A stretch of 64,000 bases of DNA from Aeromicrobium sp. Leaf350 (GTDB lineage: Bacteria > Actinomycetota > Actinomycetes > Propionibacteriales > Nocardioidaceae), in assembly GCF_916858655.1 (NCBI RefSeq), contig NZ_CAKASL010000002.1:682001-746000 (forward strand). The letters are read 5' to 3'. The translations under genes were made by a program, and so were the position numbers. Below, piece after piece: positions 1 to 7,832 of this stretch (positions are counted from its first letter, which is position 1; each line of letters begins with the position of its first letter). A model generated the notes under the pieces. That model ran no database searches, was not told the origin of the DNA, and saw only the letters and a list, made by a program, of their open reading frames with translations.

Positions 1-594
1 CAGGCGGTGCCCGAGCGCCTGCTCGGCCGCGCTGACGTCGACGGGACGCCCGGCCACGAGCTCGTCGACCATGGCGACCCGCATCGTGTTGCGTTGCGCC
101 TGACGGCGGGCGCGCTCCGTCTCGTACTCCTCGACGACCTGCTCGGAGACCGCGTCGATGAAGCGGAACGTCAGCTCGGAGAACAGCCGGCCGGCCAGGA
201 GTGTCACGGCGGTGTCGTCCTCCATCGCGTCGAGCTGGGCGAAGGCCCAGGAGGTCACGAGCTCCTGCCCGAGCCGGTAGGCCCGGATGAGGGCGGCGAC
301 CCCGATGCCGCGCTGGGCCAGGCGCCGCGCGTACTCCCGGGCGGCGGCCGGGGCGTGCGACTCGGCGACCGGGATGTCGTAGCGCAGGAGGTGCACGAGG
401 CTCTCGATGTTCGACTCGATGCTGGCCTCGAGCAGGCGCAGCAGCTGCTCGTCGCCCTGGAGCGGCGCGATGCGCGTGGCCATGTGCTCGTGCAGCGTCG
501 TCGTGAGCACCGTGATCTGGCCGGCCATGTGGGCCCCGAGGTCCGCGATCAGGGCTTCCGCGCGGGTCTGCAGGGGGCCGTCGGTCGGGCTCAC
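1..594 (-). CDS. PucR-type HTH transcriptional regulator, N-terminal part (cut by window edge)
   Basis: The open frame runs from a GTG at 594 leftward off the window (198 codons visible). The protein is helical and resembles the RsbRD-like N-terminal domain of PucR/CdaR-family regulators, with blocks such as HMAGQITVLTTTLHEHM, REYARRLAQRGIGV and ALIRAYRLGQ. The C-terminal helix-turn-helix expected of the family lies outside the window, so the assignment rests on the N-terminal domain only. GTG at 594 has GGAG about six bases upstream; an in-frame ATG at 636 would add 14 residues. It is divergent from the DUF3556 gene at 755, which it may regulate (inference). The effector is unknown. Confidence 0.7.
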   Translation of the reverse strand, partial: MSPTDGPLQTRAEALIADLGAHMAGQITVLTTTLHEHMATRIAPLQGDEQLLRLLEASIESNIESLVHLLRYDIPVAESHAPAAAREYARRLAQRGIGVAALIRAYRLGQELVTSWAFAQLDAMEDDTAVTLLAGRLFSELTFRFIDAVSEQVVEEYETERARRQAQRNTMRVAMVDELVAGRPVDVSAAEQALGHRL

Positions 595-742
595 GGTGGC
601 TCCGCTTCGTGCTCGTGGGACAAGGCGCTGTGTCATGCGCGCCACCATTCCGGGCGGAAGGCGGCCGATGGAGTGACGTGGGACACAAATGTAGGGCATG
701 GGTTCGTGCTCAGGGCACAAGTCCGGTCAGGTCGGCGGGACC

Positions 743-748
743 TACCGT
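743..748 (+). promoter_or_regulatory. -10 hexamer TACCGT, leaderless type
   Basis: TACCGT ends six bases before the ATG at 755, so predicted transcription start coincides with that ATG. This also supports 755 over the upstream in-frame ATG at 698 as the start of the DUF3556 gene. Confidence 0.5.
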
Positions 749-754
749 CGGCGC

Positions 755-2566
755 ATGGGATTCATGACGCCGACCTCACCTCCCGTCGAGCCGGAGGAGT
801 TCCTCCGCAAGCCCTTCCAGGAGCGGATGAGGATCCTCACCCTCTTCTGGGCCGACAACGGGTTCGGGTCGCCCAAGGTCTTCCACGTGATCTACATCCT
901 CAAGGTCGTGGTGCTCTACGGCCTCGGGGGACTGCTGGTGGTCTCGTGGACGTCGGACCTCGGTGGGCTGGGGGAGTTCACGAGCTGGTGGGACGAGCCG
1001 ATCGTCTACCAGAAGCTCGTTCTCTGGACGATCTTCCTGGAGACGTTCGGTGTCGCCGGGACGTGGGGGCCGCTGGCCGGCCACTTCAAGCCCATGACCG
1101 GCGGCGCGTTCTACTGGCTGCGTCCTGGCACGATCCGCATGGCGCCGTGGGCCGGGAAGGTCCCCGGCACGTCCGGCGACACGCGCACGCTGTTCGACGT
1201 GCTGCTCTACGCCGCGCTCCTGGCGAGCTTCGTGGTGGCCCTGGTCCTTCCCGGCGTGCAGGACGACGACCTCGACGCGGCGCTCGGCGCCGGCTCGGCG
1301 GGTCTCGTGAGCGCTGAGCTGTGGGTGCTCACGCTGGCACTGCTCGTGCTGATGGGCCTGCGCGACAAGGTGATCTTCCTGGCGGCGCGCGGCGAGCAGT
1401 ACCTGCCGGTCATGGTCCTGTCGGCGACGCTGCCGTTCACCGACATGATCATCGCCTACAAGCTGCTCATCGTCAGCGTGTGGCTCGGGGCGGGGTTCTC
1501 GAAGTTCGGCCACCACTTCTCGAACGTCGTGCCGCCGATGATGTCGAACGCGCCGACGATGCCGACCCGGGCGATGCGGCGGATGCACTACCGCGACGTC
1601 GAGGGGGAGGACCTCCGTCCCTCACGATTCGCGTGGTTCATGGGCCACGTCGGCGGGACCACCGTCGAGCTCGGCGTGCCGCTCGTGCTGCTGTTCACGA
1701 CCTCGCCGGAGGTCGCGCTCGCCGCGGCCGCCTTCATGGCGTTCTTCCACCTGTTCATCCTGACGGCCTTCCCGCTCGCGGTGCCGCTGGAGTGGAACGT
1801 GCTGTTCGGCTACCTCGCGGTGTTCCTGTTCGTCGGGTACCCGAACGGCGACGGCTACGGGCTGACCGACTTCTCGGAGCCGTGGATGCTGCCGCTGATC
1901 GTGGCGGCGCTGCTGTTCTTCCCCGTCCTGGGCAACCTGCGCCCGGACCTGGTCTCGTTCCTCCCGGCGATGCGCCAGTACGCGGGCAACTGGGCCTCGG
2001 CCACGTGGGCGATGAAGCCGGGCGTCGAGGAGCGGCTCAACGAGCTCACCAAGCCGGCCAAGAACCAGGTCGAGCAGCTGCAGGCCTTCGGGTTCGAGCC
2101 GGACGTCGCCGAGATCACGATGCAGATGACGCTCGCCTGGCGCGCGATGCACAGCCAGGGGCGCGGGCTCTACTCGGTCATGTACCGGCACGTGGACGAC
2201 GTCGACGCACACGTCATCCGCGAGGCGGAGTTCGTGTGCAACTCGATCCTCGGATGGAACTTCGGGTGCGGGCACCTGCACGACGAACGACTGATCGCCG
2301 CGATCCAGCGTCGGTTGAACCTCGCGCCGGGAGACCTGCGGGTCATGTGGGTCGAGTCGCAGGCGGTGCACGAGCCGTTCCAGCGGTACCGGGTCATCGA
2401 CGCCGCCCTCGGTGTCGTCGAGCGCGGACGCTGGGTCGTGGCCGAGGCGGTCGCCCAGCAGCCGTGGCTGCCGAACGGACCGGTCGCTCTGCAGGTGGAC
2501 TGGGTCATGCCGGGGTACACCCCGGGTGCCGGACGCGTGTCCGGCGACTCGGCGCCCGTCGGGTGA
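755..2566 (+). CDS. DUF3556 family membrane protein
   Basis: 603 aa. The N-terminus (MGFMTPTSPPVEPEEFLRKP, then ERMRILTLFWADNGFGSPK) matches what I recall of the DUF3556 family of actinobacterial membrane proteins. Several hydrophobic segments follow (for example YILKVVVLYGLGGLLVV, LPLIVAALLFFPVLGNL), then a soluble C-terminal part of about 180 residues beginning near YAGNWASATWAMKPG. No catalytic motif is recognised and the function is unknown. The ATG at 755 is chosen over 698 because of the -10 hexamer at 743 and the conserved N-terminus. An FAD oxidoreductase gene starts 27 bases downstream and probably shares the transcript, suggesting lipid or isoprenoid chemistry at the membrane (inference). 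Confidence 0.8.
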   Translation: MGFMTPTSPPVEPEEFLRKPFQERMRILTLFWADNGFGSPKVFHVIYILKVVVLYGLGGLLVVSWTSDLGGLGEFTSWWDEPIVYQKLVLWTIFLETFGVAGTWGPLAGHFKPMTGGAFYWLRPGTIRMAPWAGKVPGTSGDTRTLFDVLLYAALLASFVVALVLPGVQDDDLDAALGAGSAGLVSAELWVLTLALLVLMGLRDKVIFLAARGEQYLPVMVLSATLPFTDMIIAYKLLIVSVWLGAGFSKFGHHFSNVVPPMMSNAPTMPTRAMRRMHYRDVEGEDLRPSRFAWFMGHVGGTTVELGVPLVLLFTTSPEVALAAAAFMAFFHLFILTAFPLAVPLEWNVLFGYLAVFLFVGYPNGDGYGLTDFSEPWMLPLIVAALLFFPVLGNLRPDLVSFLPAMRQYAGNWASATWAMKPGVEERLNELTKPAKNQVEQLQAFGFEPDVAEITMQMTLAWRAMHSQGRGLYSVMYRHVDDVDAHVIREAEFVCNSILGWNFGCGHLHDERLIAAIQRRLNLAPGDLRVMWVESQAVHEPFQRYRVIDAALGVVERGRWVVAEAVAQQPWLPNGPVALQVDWVMPGYTPGAGRVSGDSAPVG

Positions 2567-2593
2567 GCCGGGTGCATCAGGTAGGAAGGTCGC

Positions 2594-4015
2594 ATGACTG
2601 ACGCCGTCGTGGTGGGAAGTGGCCCGAACGGGCTCGCTGCGGCGATCCGCCTCGCGCAGGCGGGCATCCAGGTCACGGTGCTCGAGGCCGCGGACCGCCC
2701 GGGCGGCGGCACGCGCACGAGCGAGCTGACGCTGCCGGGCGTGCTGCACGACGACTGCGCGGCCTTCCACCCGACCGGCGTCGTGTCGCCGTTCCTCGCC
2801 GGACTCGGCCTGGACCGCTTCGGTCTGGAGTGGGACTGGCCGGAGGTGGACCTGGCGCACCCGCTGGACGACGGACGCGCCGGGCTGCTCTCGCGGGACA
2901 TGGCGACCACGGTCGAGTCGCTGGGCGTCGACGGCCCGCGGTGGTCCCGATCGCTCGGCGCGCAGGCGCGCAACTTCGACAAGCTCGTGGGCGAGGTCTT
3001 CCGCCCGATCGTGCACGTGCCCCGCCACCCGGTCGCCCTGGGTCGCTTCGGGGTCCAGGCCCTGCTCCCGGCCACGTGGTCCGCGCGGCGCTGGGACGAC
3101 GAACCGGCCAAGGCGCTGTTCACGGGGGTGTCGGCGCACGCGTTCGGCCGCCTCGACCTGCCGCTGACCTCGTCGATCGGTCTGATGCTGACGGCGGCCG
3201 GACACGCCGCCGGCTGGCCCGTCGCGCGCGGCGGCACGGGGTCCATCTCGACGGCCCTCGTCGGCCTGCTGGAGTCGCTCGGGGGCACCGTGCGCACCGG
3301 CGTGGAGGTCACGTCGTACGACCAGGTCCGCGAGCTCGTGGGCCGCACGCCGGAGTCGATCCTGCTCGACACGTCGCCGACGGCGGCGGTGCAGATCCTG
3401 GGTGACCGCCTGTCACCGCGCGTGCGACGCCAGCTGGGTCGGTACCGGTACGGCCCCGCGATCCACAAGGTCGACCTCGCCATCGAGGGCGACATCCCCT
3501 GGACCAACCCCGGGACGCGGCGAGCGGGCACGGTCCACGTCGGTGGGTCGTCGGCGGACATCGTCGCTGCCGAGGCCGCGACGAGCCGGGGTGAGATGCC
3601 GGACCGCCCGTTCCTCCTGGTCGGTCAGCAGTACCTCGCGGACCCGAGCCGGTCGGCCGGCGGCATCAACCCGATCTGGGCCTACGCCCACGTGCCCCAC
3701 GGCTACACGGGCGATGCCACCGACGCGCTGCTCGCACAGATCGAGCGGTTCGCGCCGGGGTTCCGCGAGCGCATCGTCGCGACCGTCGTGCGCGGCACGC
3801 AGGCGATGGAGGCGTACAACGCGAACTACGTCGGCGGCGACATCAACGTCGGCGCCAACTCCGCGCGCCAGGTGGTGATGCGTCCGCGCATCGCCCTCGA
3901 CCCCTATCGCCTCGGTGACGGCCTCTACCTGTGCTCCGCGGCCACCCCGCCGGGCCCAGGGGTCCACGGCATGTGCGGCTTCCACGCCGCAGAGTCCGCA
4001 CTCAAGCGCCTCTGA
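2594..4015 (+). CDS. Phytoene desaturase-like NAD(P)/FAD-dependent oxidoreductase
   Basis: 473 aa. The N-terminus carries a dinucleotide-binding fold, VVGSGPNGLAAAIRLAQAG then VTVLEAADRPGGGTRT, typical of COG1233 (phytoene dehydrogenase/amine oxidase-like flavoproteins). The C-terminal GLYLCSAATPPGPGVHGMCG is the usual FAD-contacting end of that family. The substrate cannot be told from sequence; carotenoid, polyunsaturated lipid or retinol-like compounds are possible. The ATG is preceded by GGAAGG. It follows the DUF3556 gene by 27 bases on the same strand, so co-transcription is likely. Confidence 0.85.
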   Translation: MTDAVVVGSGPNGLAAAIRLAQAGIQVTVLEAADRPGGGTRTSELTLPGVLHDDCAAFHPTGVVSPFLAGLGLDRFGLEWDWPEVDLAHPLDDGRAGLLSRDMATTVESLGVDGPRWSRSLGAQARNFDKLVGEVFRPIVHVPRHPVALGRFGVQALLPATWSARRWDDEPAKALFTGVSAHAFGRLDLPLTSSIGLMLTAAGHAAGWPVARGGTGSISTALVGLLESLGGTVRTGVEVTSYDQVRELVGRTPESILLDTSPTAAVQILGDRLSPRVRRQLGRYRYGPAIHKVDLAIEGDIPWTNPGTRRAGTVHVGGSSADIVAAEAATSRGEMPDRPFLLVGQQYLADPSRSAGGINPIWAYAHVPHGYTGDATDALLAQIERFAPGFRERIVATVVRGTQAMEAYNANYVGGDINVGANSARQVVMRPRIALDPYRLGDGLYLCSAATPPGPGVHGMCGFHAAESALKRL

Positions 4016-4036
4016 GCAGCAGGAACACGGTCCGCC

Positions 4037-4921
4037 TCAGGCGGGCTGCAGCTCGCGGCGGGCCTCGGCGACGATCTCGTCGGTCAAGGAGGCGAGCAGT
4101 GACGACCCGCCCTTCCACGCCTGCCAGAACAGGGGAGTGGTGACGACCGGCCCGCCCAGGGGGACGAGCCGCTCCTCGGCCTCGAGGTCGCGCGCCTGAC
4201 GCGCGGGGACCAGGGCCCAGCCCAGGCCGAGCTCCACGGCGCGGGCGATGTCGTGCGTCGAGGGCACGAAGTGCCGCGGCGCGTCGTGTCCGTCGATGCC
4301 GTGGTGCCGCAGCCACTCGAGCTGGAGCGTGTCGTCGCGGTCGTAGTCGACGCGCGGCGCCCTCGACAGCGCCGCGGCGTCGATCCCGGTGGGAGCCCAC
4401 CGCTCGACCCACCCGGGGGCTGCCATCGCGTGGAAGGCCATGTGGCCCAGGGGAGTGGACCGGCACCCGTTGACGGGCGCGCCCTGTGACGTGACGGCAG
4501 CGAGCGCGGCGCCGGACTCGAGCAGGTCGACCGTGCGGTCCTGGTCGAGACGTACCATCTCGACCTCGACGTCGTGAGCCTCCGTGAAGCGCGCGACGGG
4601 TGCCAGGAGCCAGGTCGCGAGGGAATCGGCGTTGACCGCGACGGTGATGCGGGTGCGCGCGGACGGTGCGGCCGCGCCCAGCTGGGCCGACGCCTCGTGG
4701 GCGAGCACCTCGTAGCGACGCGCGAACCGCACGACGGCCTCGCCGGCCTCCGTCACGCGGACCGGTCGCGAACGGACGAGCAACCGGTGCCCGACCTGGT
4801 CCTCGAGCGTCTTGACCCGCTGGCTCACCGCCGACGGCGTGAGGTGGAGGCGTCGCGCGGCACCGTCGAGCGTTCCCTCGTCCGCGACGGCAGCGAGGGT
4901 CAGGGCCAGGAGGGCATCCAT
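4037..4921 (-). CDS. lysG: LysR-family regulator LysG/ArgP
   Basis: 294 aa. The N-terminal winged helix-turn-helix (GTLDGAARRLHLTPSAVSQR, then VKTLEDQVGHRLLVRSRPVR) is characteristic of the ArgP/LysG branch of LysR regulators, which activate amino-acid exporters. The remaining 200 residues form the substrate-binding domain. It is divergent from lysE with a 72-base intergenic region, the classic arrangement in Corynebacterium, where LysG with lysine or arginine activates lysE. A small inverted repeat GAAGC-TCC-GCTTC at 4924-4936 sits just upstream of the ATG. Role inferred from family plus context; effector untested. Confidence 0.88.
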   Translation of the reverse strand: MDALLALTLAAVADEGTLDGAARRLHLTPSAVSQRVKTLEDQVGHRLLVRSRPVRVTEAGEAVVRFARRYEVLAHEASAQLGAAAPSARTRITVAVNADSLATWLLAPVARFTEAHDVEVEMVRLDQDRTVDLLESGAALAAVTSQGAPVNGCRSTPLGHMAFHAMAAPGWVERWAPTGIDAAALSRAPRVDYDRDDTLQLEWLRHHGIDGHDAPRHFVPSTHDIARAVELGLGWALVPARQARDLEAEERLVPLGGPVVTTPLFWQAWKGGSSLLASLTDEIVAEARRELQPA

Positions 4922-4980
4922 CTGAAGCTCCGCTTCATGTACGTGACGAATAGTTGCTGGTGCTCATGATGCCTGATCAC

Positions 4981-4986
4981 TAGCGT
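4981..4986 (+). promoter_or_regulatory. -10 hexamer TAGCGT of lysE, leaderless type
   Basis: TAGCGT lies seven bases before the lysE GTG at 4994. The LysG binding site should lie in 4922-4980, upstream of this hexamer. Confidence 0.5.
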
Positions 4987-4993
4987 CGGGGGC

Positions 4994-5641
4994 GTGATCA
5001 CCGTGATTCCCGGCTTCTTCGTGATGCTCTCGCTCATCCTCGCGATCGGCGCGCAGAACGTCTTCGTGCTGCGCCAGGGCATCCGCCGGGAGCACGTCGG
5101 GCTGGTGATCGCGATCTGCGCGGCGTCCGACGCGGTGCTGGTCGCCGCCGGCGTGGCCGGGCTGGGGCGGCTCGTCGAGGCGGTGCCGTGGCTCGTCGAT
5201 GCCGCGCGGCTGGCGGGTGCTGCGTTCCTCCTCGGTTACGCGGCCCTCGCGGCCCGACGAGCTTTCGTCGGCGGCGGGGAGCTCGTTCCCACGGACGGGG
5301 GAGAGGAGGTCGGGGTTCCCACCGGCTCGGTGGCCGTCGGCGCGCGCACGACGACGCGCAGGACGACCGTGGCTGCGACGGCGGTCGCGCTGACCTGGCT
5401 CAACCCGCACGTGTACCTCGACACGGTGTTCCTGCTCGGATCGGTCGCCACGTCCCACGGTGACGACCGCTGGTGGTTCGCCCTCGGCGCCGCTGCCGGC
5501 AGCGTCACCTGGTTCACCTGCCTCGGCCTCGGTGCCCGCCACCTCAGCGGGGTGCTCCGCACGGCCCGGTCCTGGCAGGTGCTCGACGGGGCGATCGCCG
5601 TGGTCATGGTCGTGATCGCCGTGTCCCTGCTGCGGGGTTGA
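4994..5641 (+). CDS. lysE: LysE/ArgO-type amino-acid exporter
   Basis: 215 aa polytopic membrane protein. The N-terminus (PGFFVMLSLILAIGAQNVFV, then LRQGIRREH) is the hallmark of LysE/ArgO exporters of basic amino acids, and about six hydrophobic segments are visible, including a pair near the C-terminus. LTWLNPHVYLDTVFLLG matches the conserved NPxxYLDT loop of the family. The GTG start is supported by a -10 hexamer seven bases upstream. Divergent lysG points to control by intracellular lysine/arginine. Confidence 0.92.
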   Translation: MITVIPGFFVMLSLILAIGAQNVFVLRQGIRREHVGLVIAICAASDAVLVAAGVAGLGRLVEAVPWLVDAARLAGAAFLLGYAALAARRAFVGGGELVPTDGGEEVGVPTGSVAVGARTTTRRTTVAATAVALTWLNPHVYLDTVFLLGSVATSHGDDRWWFALGAAAGSVTWFTCLGLGARHLSGVLRTARSWQVLDGAIAVVMVVIAVSLLRG

Positions 5642-5676
5642 GATGATGACGCTGGCCGAGTGAACTGGTCGGCGAC

Positions 5677-5682
5677 TAGTCT
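5677..5682 (+). promoter_or_regulatory. -10 hexamer TAGTCT of the toxin-antitoxin operon
   Basis: TAGTCT ends six bases before the antitoxin ATG at 5689, predicting a leaderless transcript for the antitoxin gene. Confidence 0.5.
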
Positions 5683-5688
5683 GAAATC

Positions 5689-5934
5689 ATGACTGTCTCC
5701 GTCGGGGCCTACGAGGCCAAGACCCACTTGTCCAAGCTTCTGGCAGCCGTCGAGCAGGGCGAGACCATCGTCATCACCCGCCACGGCAAGGAGGTCGCTC
5801 ACCTGACCCCGCCGCCTCGGCGAGCACTCACGCCCGCCGAGGCGGTCGAGGCGCTACGCGAGCTCAGCCAGGGCATCACGCTAGGCCCCGACGTCACGAT
5901 CAAGGAGCTCATTGAGGAAGGGCGCCGGTGGTGA
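5689..5934 (+). CDS. Phd/YefM-family antitoxin
   Basis: 81 aa. The N-terminus (VSVGAYEAKTHLSKLLAAVE, then QGETIVITRHGKEVAHL) is the standard Phd/YefM dimerisation and DNA-binding fold. The C-terminal third (AEAVEALRELSQGI, then IKELIEEGRRW) is the flexible toxin-neutralising segment. It should bind the PIN toxin encoded next and autorepress the operon. The toxin gene overlaps its end by seven bases, as usual for such pairs. Confidence 0.88.
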   Translation: MTVSVGAYEAKTHLSKLLAAVEQGETIVITRHGKEVAHLTPPPRRALTPAEAVEALRELSQGITLGPDVTIKELIEEGRRW

Positions 5935-6332
5935 GCTTCGTTCTGGACGTCTCGAGCACATTGCCGCTGGTCTACTCGGATGAGTCCGGCACCGACACGG
6001 AGGAGATCCGGCAGGCGTTCACGCAGGGGACGGTCGCGTTCGTTCCGACCTTGTGGCGCTACGAGCTGTGCAACGCGCTGCGGAAGGGAGAACGACGAGG
6101 TCGGATCGCCGCGAATCAGTCGCGAGACTGCCTGGAGATTCTGGAGGCGCATCCCATCAAGGAGGTCGAGACGTCGTCGGCGTTCTCGTTGATCGGAGCG
6201 TCACGGGTCCACGACCTGACGGCCTACGACACCGCCTACCTGCTGCTGGCGCAGCGCCTCGCGCTGCCGCTGGCCACCCGCGACGAGCGGTTGCGCGATG
6301 CTGCGCGCGCGGGCGAGGTCGACCTCTTCTGA
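5928..6332 (+). CDS. vapC: VapC-family PIN-domain toxin
   Basis: 134 aa, the usual PIN toxin length. The four acidic metal-binding residues are visible: Asp7 in FVLDVSS, Glu46 in WRYELCNAL, Asp101 in LTAYDTAYLLLA and Asp119 in LATRDERL. PIN toxins of this type are Mg-dependent ribonucleases that cut tRNA or rRNA; the target here is unknown. GTG at 5928 overlaps the antitoxin stop, indicating translational coupling. All catalytic residues are intact, so nothing suggests decay. Confidence 0.88.
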   Translation: MVSFVLDVSSTLPLVYSDESGTDTEEIRQAFTQGTVAFVPTLWRYELCNALRKGERRGRIAANQSRDCLEILEAHPIKEVETSSAFSLIGASRVHDLTAYDTAYLLLAQRLALPLATRDERLRDAARAGEVDLF

Positions 6333-6380
6333 CCCCAGAACGGGGGAGCGGGGCACCTCGAGCGAGGCGTGAGGTCGTTC

Positions 6381-6386
6381 TAGGCT
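6381..6386 (+). promoter_or_regulatory. -10 hexamer TAGGCT, leaderless type
   Basis: TAGGCT ends six bases before the ATG at 6393 of the pyridoxamine-oxidase-fold gene. Confidence 0.5.
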
Positions 6387-6392
6387 CGGGTC

Positions 6393-6956
6393 ATGGGCCA
6401 GCTCTTCGACAGCATCGACGCCAAGCTCCGCACGTGGATCGAGGCGCAGCCGATGTGGTTCGTCGCGACGGCGCCGCTCGCCGCCGACGGACACGTCAAC
6501 ATGTCACCCCGGGGTCACGACGCGTTCGTCGTCCTGGGGGAGCGGCGGGTCGGTTGGGTCGACTACACGGGGAGCGGTGTCGAGACGATCGCCCACGTGC
6601 GCGAGAACGCTCGGGTGTGCCTGATGTTCAGCTCGTTCGGCCAGCGACCGCGGATCGTGCGACTGCACGGTCACGGCTTCGTGCACCTGCCGGGGGAGCC
6701 CGAGTTCGAGGAGGTCGTCGCCCTCAAGCCTGAGCACCCGAGCACGCGGGCGGTGATCACGGTCGACGTCACGCGCATCAGCGACTCGTGCGGGTGGGGT
6801 GTGCCCGTCATGGAGATGGCGGGGGAGCGCGACCTCATCCGCCAGCACGCCGAGAAGAAGGGGCCGGACGGGCTCGAGGAGTACCGGGCGCGCAAGAACG
6901 CCCTGAGCATCGACGGTCTCCCCGGACTGCCGATCGGCGGATCCGCGTCATCATGA
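6393..6956 (+). CDS. Pyridoxamine 5'-phosphate oxidase-fold flavin protein
   Basis: 187 aa. The split beta-barrel signature is clear: MWFVATAPLAADGHVNMSPR near the N-terminus, then VGWVDYTGSGVETIAHVREN and VCLMFSSF. Such proteins bind FMN or F420, but true PdxH activity is unlikely without the PdxH C-terminal motif. Function is a generic flavin/deazaflavin oxidoreductase. The stop codon lies in the loop of a 10-bp hairpin (6940-6969) that probably ends the transcript. Confidence 0.85.
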   Translation: MGQLFDSIDAKLRTWIEAQPMWFVATAPLAADGHVNMSPRGHDAFVVLGERRVGWVDYTGSGVETIAHVRENARVCLMFSSFGQRPRIVRLHGHGFVHLPGEPEFEEVVALKPEHPSTRAVITVDVTRISDSCGWGVPVMEMAGERDLIRQHAEKKGPDGLEEYRARKNALSIDGLPGLPIGGSASS

Positions 6957-6969
6957 AGGGACGCGGATC
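6940..6969 (+). terminator. 10-bp hairpin spanning the stop codon
   Basis: GATCCGCGTC (6940-6949) and GACGCGGATC (6960-6969) are exact reverse complements with a 10-base loop that contains the TGA at 6954-6956. No T-tract follows, so it would be a GC-type terminator or an mRNA 3'-end stabiliser. Confidence 0.45.
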
Positions 6970-7007
6970 GTCCTCCTCCTGAGAACGTCTGTCGAAACGG
7001 GGGAGTC

Positions 7008-7205
7008 ATGAAGGAGTGGAACGCGGACGTCACGTTCGCCGTCGGACTGGTGATCGTCCTGGTCGGATCGGTGCTCGGCGTGTCGTTGCTGTTCGCCACG
7101 GGTCAGTTCGTCACGGCCGTGGGGGTGTACCTCGCGACGGTCGTGATCGGTGGTTGGCTCACGAGCGTCGCCCTGCGGGCGGAGATGCAGCTCCAGGGGG
7201 AGTGA
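7008..7205 (+). CDS. Small two-helix membrane protein of unknown function
   Basis: 65 aa. Two hydrophobic helices are evident (roughly residues 8-32 and 36-58: FAVGLVIVLVGSVLGVSLLF and FVTAVGVYLATVVIGGWLT), with charged ends. The ATG is preceded by GGGGGAG at good distance. I do not recognise a family. It stands alone between a hairpin and a convergent gene. Confidence 0.6.
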   Translation: MKEWNADVTFAVGLVIVLVGSVLGVSLLFATGQFVTAVGVYLATVVIGGWLTSVALRAEMQLQGE

Positions 7206-7208
7206 CGC

Positions 7209-7832
7209 TCAGTCGGCGGGTCGGACGGGCTGGCGCAGGATCGTGCGGCGCCTCCCGGGCGCGACGCGACGAGCGTCGCTCAGGTACACCTCGTGGTGCC
7301 GGCCCGTCATCCGGAGGCCGTGCTCGGGGATGAAGGCGTCGTGCATGCGTGCCAGCAGCTCGGCCTCGTCGTCGTAGGAGCCGACGTGCAGCGCCTGGAC
7401 GCACCGCCCCTCGACCAGGGTCTCCAGACGCACGTCGTCCAGGCGCTCGGGCCGACTCTTCGTCGCGACCTTGTCGACCGCCGTCGCGAACAGGTCGTGG
7501 TCGATCCAGTCCGGGACCATGATCATGAGGGTCCAGTCCCACGTCTCCTTGTCGCGTGACGACGTGAAGGAGGTCATGTCGTCGGCCCACCAGAGTCCCT
7601 CCAGCGGCATCACGACGTGATCGCGCCCGAGCTCGGACCTGCTGGCGAACTTCAGCGTGTAGGCGAGCGGGTACAGCGCCTCGACCGCAGCGGTGAACTC
7701 CGGCGACGTGTTCGGGTCGCCGTGGCCGTCGACCATCAGGTACTGCAGGTCCGGGACGTCCACGATCTCCGGCACGTCGCGCCGCGCACGGTAGGAGGGG
7801 ATCGTGCGCTTGAAGTCGATCTTCGCGTTCAC
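7209..7832 (-). CDS. GyrI-like small-molecule-binding domain protein
   Basis: 207 aa. The protein resembles stand-alone GyrI-like/SOUL-fold proteins: DLQYLMVDGHGDPNTSPEF early, EGLWWADDM in the middle, and ETLVEGRCVQALHVGSYDDE in the C-terminal half. These bind hydrophobic small molecules; enzymatic activity is uncertain. Start GTG 7832 is used because it overlaps the stop of the upstream GNAT gene in a 4-base GTGA, and the conserved region begins just after it; a longer frame to 7931 is shadow. Confidence 0.78.
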   Translation of the reverse strand: MNAKIDFKRTIPSYRARRDVPEIVDVPDLQYLMVDGHGDPNTSPEFTAAVEALYPLAYTLKFASRSELGRDHVVMPLEGLWWADDMTSFTSSRDKETWDWTLMIMVPDWIDHDLFATAVDKVATKSRPERLDDVRLETLVEGRCVQALHVGSYDDEAELLARMHDAFIPEHGLRMTGRHHEVYLSDARRVAPGRRRTILRQPVRPAD

